Shown here one piece after another: positions 4,880-7,316 of a stretch of 7,316 nt of DNA. The translations under genes were made by a program, and so were the position numbers. The notes beneath the pieces were generated by a model. The model had not been told where the DNA came from. It did not search any database and saw only the letters and a list, made by a program, of their open reading frames with translations. The first letter of the stretch is position 1; each line of letters begins with the position of its first letter. Where the stretch lies: the NCBI GenBank assembly GCA_017990305.1, contig JAGNOB010000077.1:1-7316 (forward strand), given 5' to 3'. Source of the DNA: Leucobacter sp. GTDB lineage: Bacteria; Actinomycetota; Actinomycetes; Actinomycetales; Microbacteriaceae.

Positions 4880-6730
4880 ATGGCGCATATTCTTGGGGCC
4901 GAGGCCCTGCACCTGGAAGTTCCGACGAAGGTCGTATTCGACTCAGTGACGCTCGGCGTCGACGAGGGGGATCGTATCGGCATCGTCGGCCGAAATGGCG
5001 ACGGCAAGTCCTCGCTGCTGATGATGCTCGCGGGTCGCCGCGAGCCGGATTCGGGCCGCGTGACGTACCGCGGCGGCACGACGATCGGCGTGCTCGATCA
5101 GGCGGATCGCTTCGACGACGGCGAGACCGTCGGCAACGCGATCGTCGGCGATACTCCCGAATACGAGTGGGCCGGCGAGCCGCGCGTGCGTGACGTCATT
5201 GCCGGCCTCGTCGCGGATCTCCCGTGGGACGCGGAGCTCGACTCACTCTCGGGCGGGCAGCGCCGCCGCGTCGCGCTTGCGCGGCTGCTCGTCGGCGACT
5301 GGGAAGTGCTCTTCCTTGACGAGCCAACCAACCACCTAGACGTCGAGGCGGTCGCCTGGCTTGCAGAGCACCTCAAGCGCCGCTGGCCGGCGAACCAGGG
5401 CGCGCTGCTCGTCGTCACCCACGATAGGTGGTTCCTCGACGAGGTGAGCACGCAGACCTGGGAAGTGCACGATCGGCTCGTCGAGCCCTTCGAGGGCGGC
5501 TACGCCGCATATATTCTGCAGCGTGTCGAGCGTGACAGGCAAGCCTCCGTTGTTGAGCAGAAGCGGCAGAACCTCGCCCGCAAGGAGCTCGCGTGGCTCC
5601 GCCGCGGTGCGCCCGCGCGTACCGCGAAGCCGAAGTTCCGCATCGACGCAGCGAATGACCTCATCGCCGATGTTCCCGAGATCCGCGACAAGGTCTCGCT
5701 GCAGTCGATGGCTGTCTCTCGCCTCGGCAAGGAGGTCGTGAATATTCTCGACGTCGGCGTCACCTACACGGATCCCGCAACGGGGGAGCCGCGCGAGGTA
5801 CTCAAGGACATCGAGTGGCGCCTCGCCCCGGGCGAGCGCACCGGTATTCTCGGCGTGAACGGCGCAGGCAAGTCGACCCTGCTTGGGCTCATCTCGGGCG
5901 CGGTCGAGCCAACGACCGGCACCGTGAAGACAGGCAAGACCGTGAAGGTCGCGCAGCTCACCCAGCGGCTCGACGAGCTCGAGGCGCATCTCAACGAGCC
6001 AGTGCGCGTCGTGATCTCGCGGCTGCGCACGAGCTTCACGGTCGGTTCCGGGTCGAAGGCACAGGAGCTCACTCCCGGGCAGCTGCTCGAGCGCATGGGC
6101 TTCACGAGCGCGCAGCTCTCGACACCGGTGAAGGATCTCTCGGGCGGCCAGAAGCGCCGCCTGCAGCTGCTCCTCATCCTGCTCGATCAGCCGAACGTGC
6201 TCATCCTCGACGAGCCGACGAACGACCTCGACACCGACATGCTCGCTGCGATGGAGGACCTGCTCGACTCGTGGCCAGGCACCCTCATCGTCGTCTCGCA
6301 CGATAGGTACTTCCTCGAGCGCGTCACCGATCAGCAGTACGCGATCCTCGACAAGAAGCTGCGGCACCTGCCGAATGGCGTCGACGAGTACCTCAAGCTG
6401 CGCCAGGCTGAGGAGCGCGCGAAGGAAGACGCTGCCTCGGGGAAGACGGCGAAGCCAGCTGGGGGCGGGCAGTCGGGCAAGTCCGCGCAGCCGGCGAAGC
6501 CCAAGCTCTCGGGTCGCGAGCTGCGCGACGCCCAGAAGGAGATCGCTTCGGTTGAGCGCAAGATTGCGCGCATGCAGGGCGACATCAAGAAGGGCCGCGA
6601 CGGGCTCGCGACGCTCGACCAGGGCGACTACCAGCTGCTGAACGCGGAGATGGCGAAGATTACCGCGCTTGAGTCGGACGTTGACGCGCTCGAGCTGCGC
6701 TGGCTCGAACTCTCCGAGCTGCTGAACTAG
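4880..6730 (+). CDS. ABC-F family ATPase, Uup-like
   Basis: A 616-residue soluble protein with two ABC ATPase domains and no membrane helices. First domain: Walker A G37-R-N-G-D-G-K-S44, signature L-S-G-G-Q at 123-127, Walker B and ABC-F box L-F-L-D-E-P-T-N-H-L-D at 144-154, H-loop H181. An interdomain linker (about 205-275) rich in Arg/Lys follows. Second domain: Walker A G325-V-N-G-A-G-K-S-T, signature 420-424, L-I-L-D-E-P-T-N-D-L-D at 441-451, H-loop H474. A Lys/Ala/Gly-rich spacer (515-542) leads to a C-terminal coiled coil (543-616) like that of Uup. ABC-F proteins bind the ribosomal E site and act on stalled or antibiotic-blocked ribosomes; this one looks like a housekeeping Uup-type member, not a resistance factor, though that is inference. 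Both catalytic glutamates (148, 445) are present. The ribosome site AGGGGG ends only 2 nt before ATG 4880, so the leader may be very short. Confidence 0.93.
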   Translation: MAHILGAEALHLEVPTKVVFDSVTLGVDEGDRIGIVGRNGDGKSSLLMMLAGRREPDSGRVTYRGGTTIGVLDQADRFDDGETVGNAIVGDTPEYEWAGEPRVRDVIAGLVADLPWDAELDSLSGGQRRRVALARLLVGDWEVLFLDEPTNHLDVEAVAWLAEHLKRRWPANQGALLVVTHDRWFLDEVSTQTWEVHDRLVEPFEGGYAAYILQRVERDRQASVVEQKRQNLARKELAWLRRGAPARTAKPKFRIDAANDLIADVPEIRDKVSLQSMAVSRLGKEVVNILDVGVTYTDPATGEPREVLKDIEWRLAPGERTGILGVNGAGKSTLLGLISGAVEPTTGTVKTGKTVKVAQLTQRLDELEAHLNEPVRVVISRLRTSFTVGSGSKAQELTPGQLLERMGFTSAQLSTPVKDLSGGQKRRLQLLLILLDQPNVLILDEPTNDLDTDMLAAMEDLLDSWPGTLIVVSHDRYFLERVTDQQYAILDKKLRHLPNGVDEYLKLRQAEERAKEDAASGKTAKPAGGGQSGKSAQPAKPKLSGRELRDAQKEIASVERKIARMQGDIKKGRDGLATLDQGDYQLLNAEMAKITALESDVDALELRWLELSELLN

Positions 6731-6744
6731 GCGGCATCCCGCCT
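6729..6744. terminator. Short hairpin between convergent ABC-F and TetR genes
   Basis: AGGCGG (6729-6734) and CCGCCT (6739-6744) form a perfect 6-bp stem with a CATC loop, starting inside the ABC-F stop codon. There is no T-run on either side. It lies in the 28-nt gap between two convergent stop codons, so it could be a weak bidirectional stop. Confidence 0.3.
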
Positions 6745-6758
6745 GCGCCTGGCAGTGG

Positions 6759-7316
6759 CTACCGTGTCTGCGCTTCGAGACCCGCGATGAGGGTGTCGAT
6801 GAGCAGCGCGTAGTAGTCGGCGTTCACTGCCTCACCCGACTCGTGTGGGTCGCTCGCGAGTGGATCGAGGAGCTCGGTGAGCATTCTGTTGACGCCCGGG
6901 CTGTCGGTACCGAGCGTTGCGAAGCTCTCTCGCATCGCCGCGTGGTCGCGTGGCCCGTCGTCGCTGGTCTCGAGCCGGTCGTCGTGCATAGTGATGGTGA
7001 GCAGTGCAGTGTTCACAAGCATCGCGTAGCCGATCGCGGGGCGCGTGAACCCCGCGGCCGAGAGCGAGTTAATCCCGAAATCAAACGCGGTCGCGATGCC
7101 CGGAAATGAGGGCCCGTGCATAAGTAGCCAGCGCGCGGTTCCCGGGTACTGCTTGAGTAAAGGGCGGAGCCCCAGCAGGAACGACCGAAACCAGTCCTGC
7201 CAGGGCAGCCGCGTATCCGGGATCGTGACCTCTGCGATCACACGCTCCACAATGGCTCGTAGGAGTGCGTCTCGGCCGCCGCTGTGATGGTAGATCACTG
7301 ACGGGGCGACGTCGAG
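6759..7316 (-). CDS. TetR-family transcriptional regulator, C-terminal 185 residues (5' end off right edge)
   Basis: The minus-strand frame is open to the right edge; 185 residues are visible and the start lies beyond 7316. The first visible residues, L-D-V-A-P-S-V-I-Y-H-H followed by G-G-R-D-A-L-L, are the recognition helix and the following helix of a TetR helix-turn-helix, so about 35-45 N-terminal residues are missing. The rest is an all-helical ligand-binding and dimer domain resembling the class TetR_C: W-x-x-W-F-R-S-F, then Q-Y-P-G-T-A-R-W and a central hydrophobic helix with Y-A-M-L-V-N-T. The GTG at 7296-7298 lies inside the helix-turn-helix and is not a real start. It is convergent with the ABC-F gene, so it more likely controls genes beyond the right edge. 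The ligand cannot be told. Confidence 0.88.
   Translation of the reverse strand, partial: LDVAPSVIYHHSGGRDALLRAIVERVIAEVTIPDTRLPWQDWFRSFLLGLRPLLKQYPGTARWLLMHGPSFPGIATAFDFGINSLSAAGFTRPAIGYAMLVNTALLTITMHDDRLETSDDGPRDHAAMRESFATLGTDSPGVNRMLTELLDPLASDPHESGEAVNADYYALLIDTLIAGLEAQTR

Noticed and set aside
3272..4912. 546-codon minus-strand frame and a 549-codon plus-strand frame (3544-5193)
   Set aside because: Both overlap the lipase fusion. Their translations are Arg-rich low-complexity shadows typical of high-GC DNA, whereas the chosen frame has catalytic motifs and a consistent membrane topology.
5336..6367. 343-codon minus-strand frame
   Set aside because: It is antisense to the ABC-F gene, whose Walker, signature and H-loop motifs fix the coding strand. 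No ribosome site precedes it.

Overview
The window is high-GC DNA with strong G/C third-position codon use, GTG starts and short intergenic gaps, which fits an actinomycete. The protein families (actinobacterial ABC-F, Rhs/WXG pair, FrnE-like DsbA, secretory-lipase family) fit Microbacteriaceae, perhaps a Leucobacter-like genome, but the genus is a guess. There are seven protein genes, two of them cut by the window edges, and no RNA gene, CRISPR array or insertion sequence that I can see.

Left part (1-1700, minus strand): a type VII secretion-type cassette. A 93-residue WXG100-like protein (1419-1700) is followed by a large Rhs-family protein (1-1313). The Rhs gene runs off the left edge, so only its first 437 residues are visible: two WXG-like helical modules and the DUF6531/Rhs entry region. 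The C-terminal toxin and any immunity gene must lie beyond position 1. The motif (W/F)-x-G-x-x-A-x-x-F occurs three times, once in the small protein and twice in the Rhs N-terminus. Codon use here is more relaxed than in the rest of the window, which suggests an accessory, transferred locus.

Middle (1701-2908): a 200-bp divergent control region with a direct repeat and an inverted repeat leads into a FrnE-like DsbA thiol oxidoreductase (1901-2578). After it comes a 60-residue protein (2659-2841) with its own probable promoter, a strong ribosome binding site and a C-terminal double-Cys cluster (C49, C50, C54, C55). I do not recognise it; it is the least explained gene here. A perfect 22-bp-stem hairpin (2850-2897) separates it from the convergent gene on the right.

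Right part (2908-7316): a minus-strand seven-helix membrane protein, DUF308/HdeD-like, fused to an extracytoplasmic secretory-lipase-family hydrolase (2908-4683); a divergent promoter region; a Uup-like ABC-F ATPase (4880-6730); and, convergent to it, the 3' part of a TetR-family regulator (6759-7316) whose DNA-binding N-terminus is mostly outside the window. This half looks like ordinary chromosomal actinobacterial sequence.
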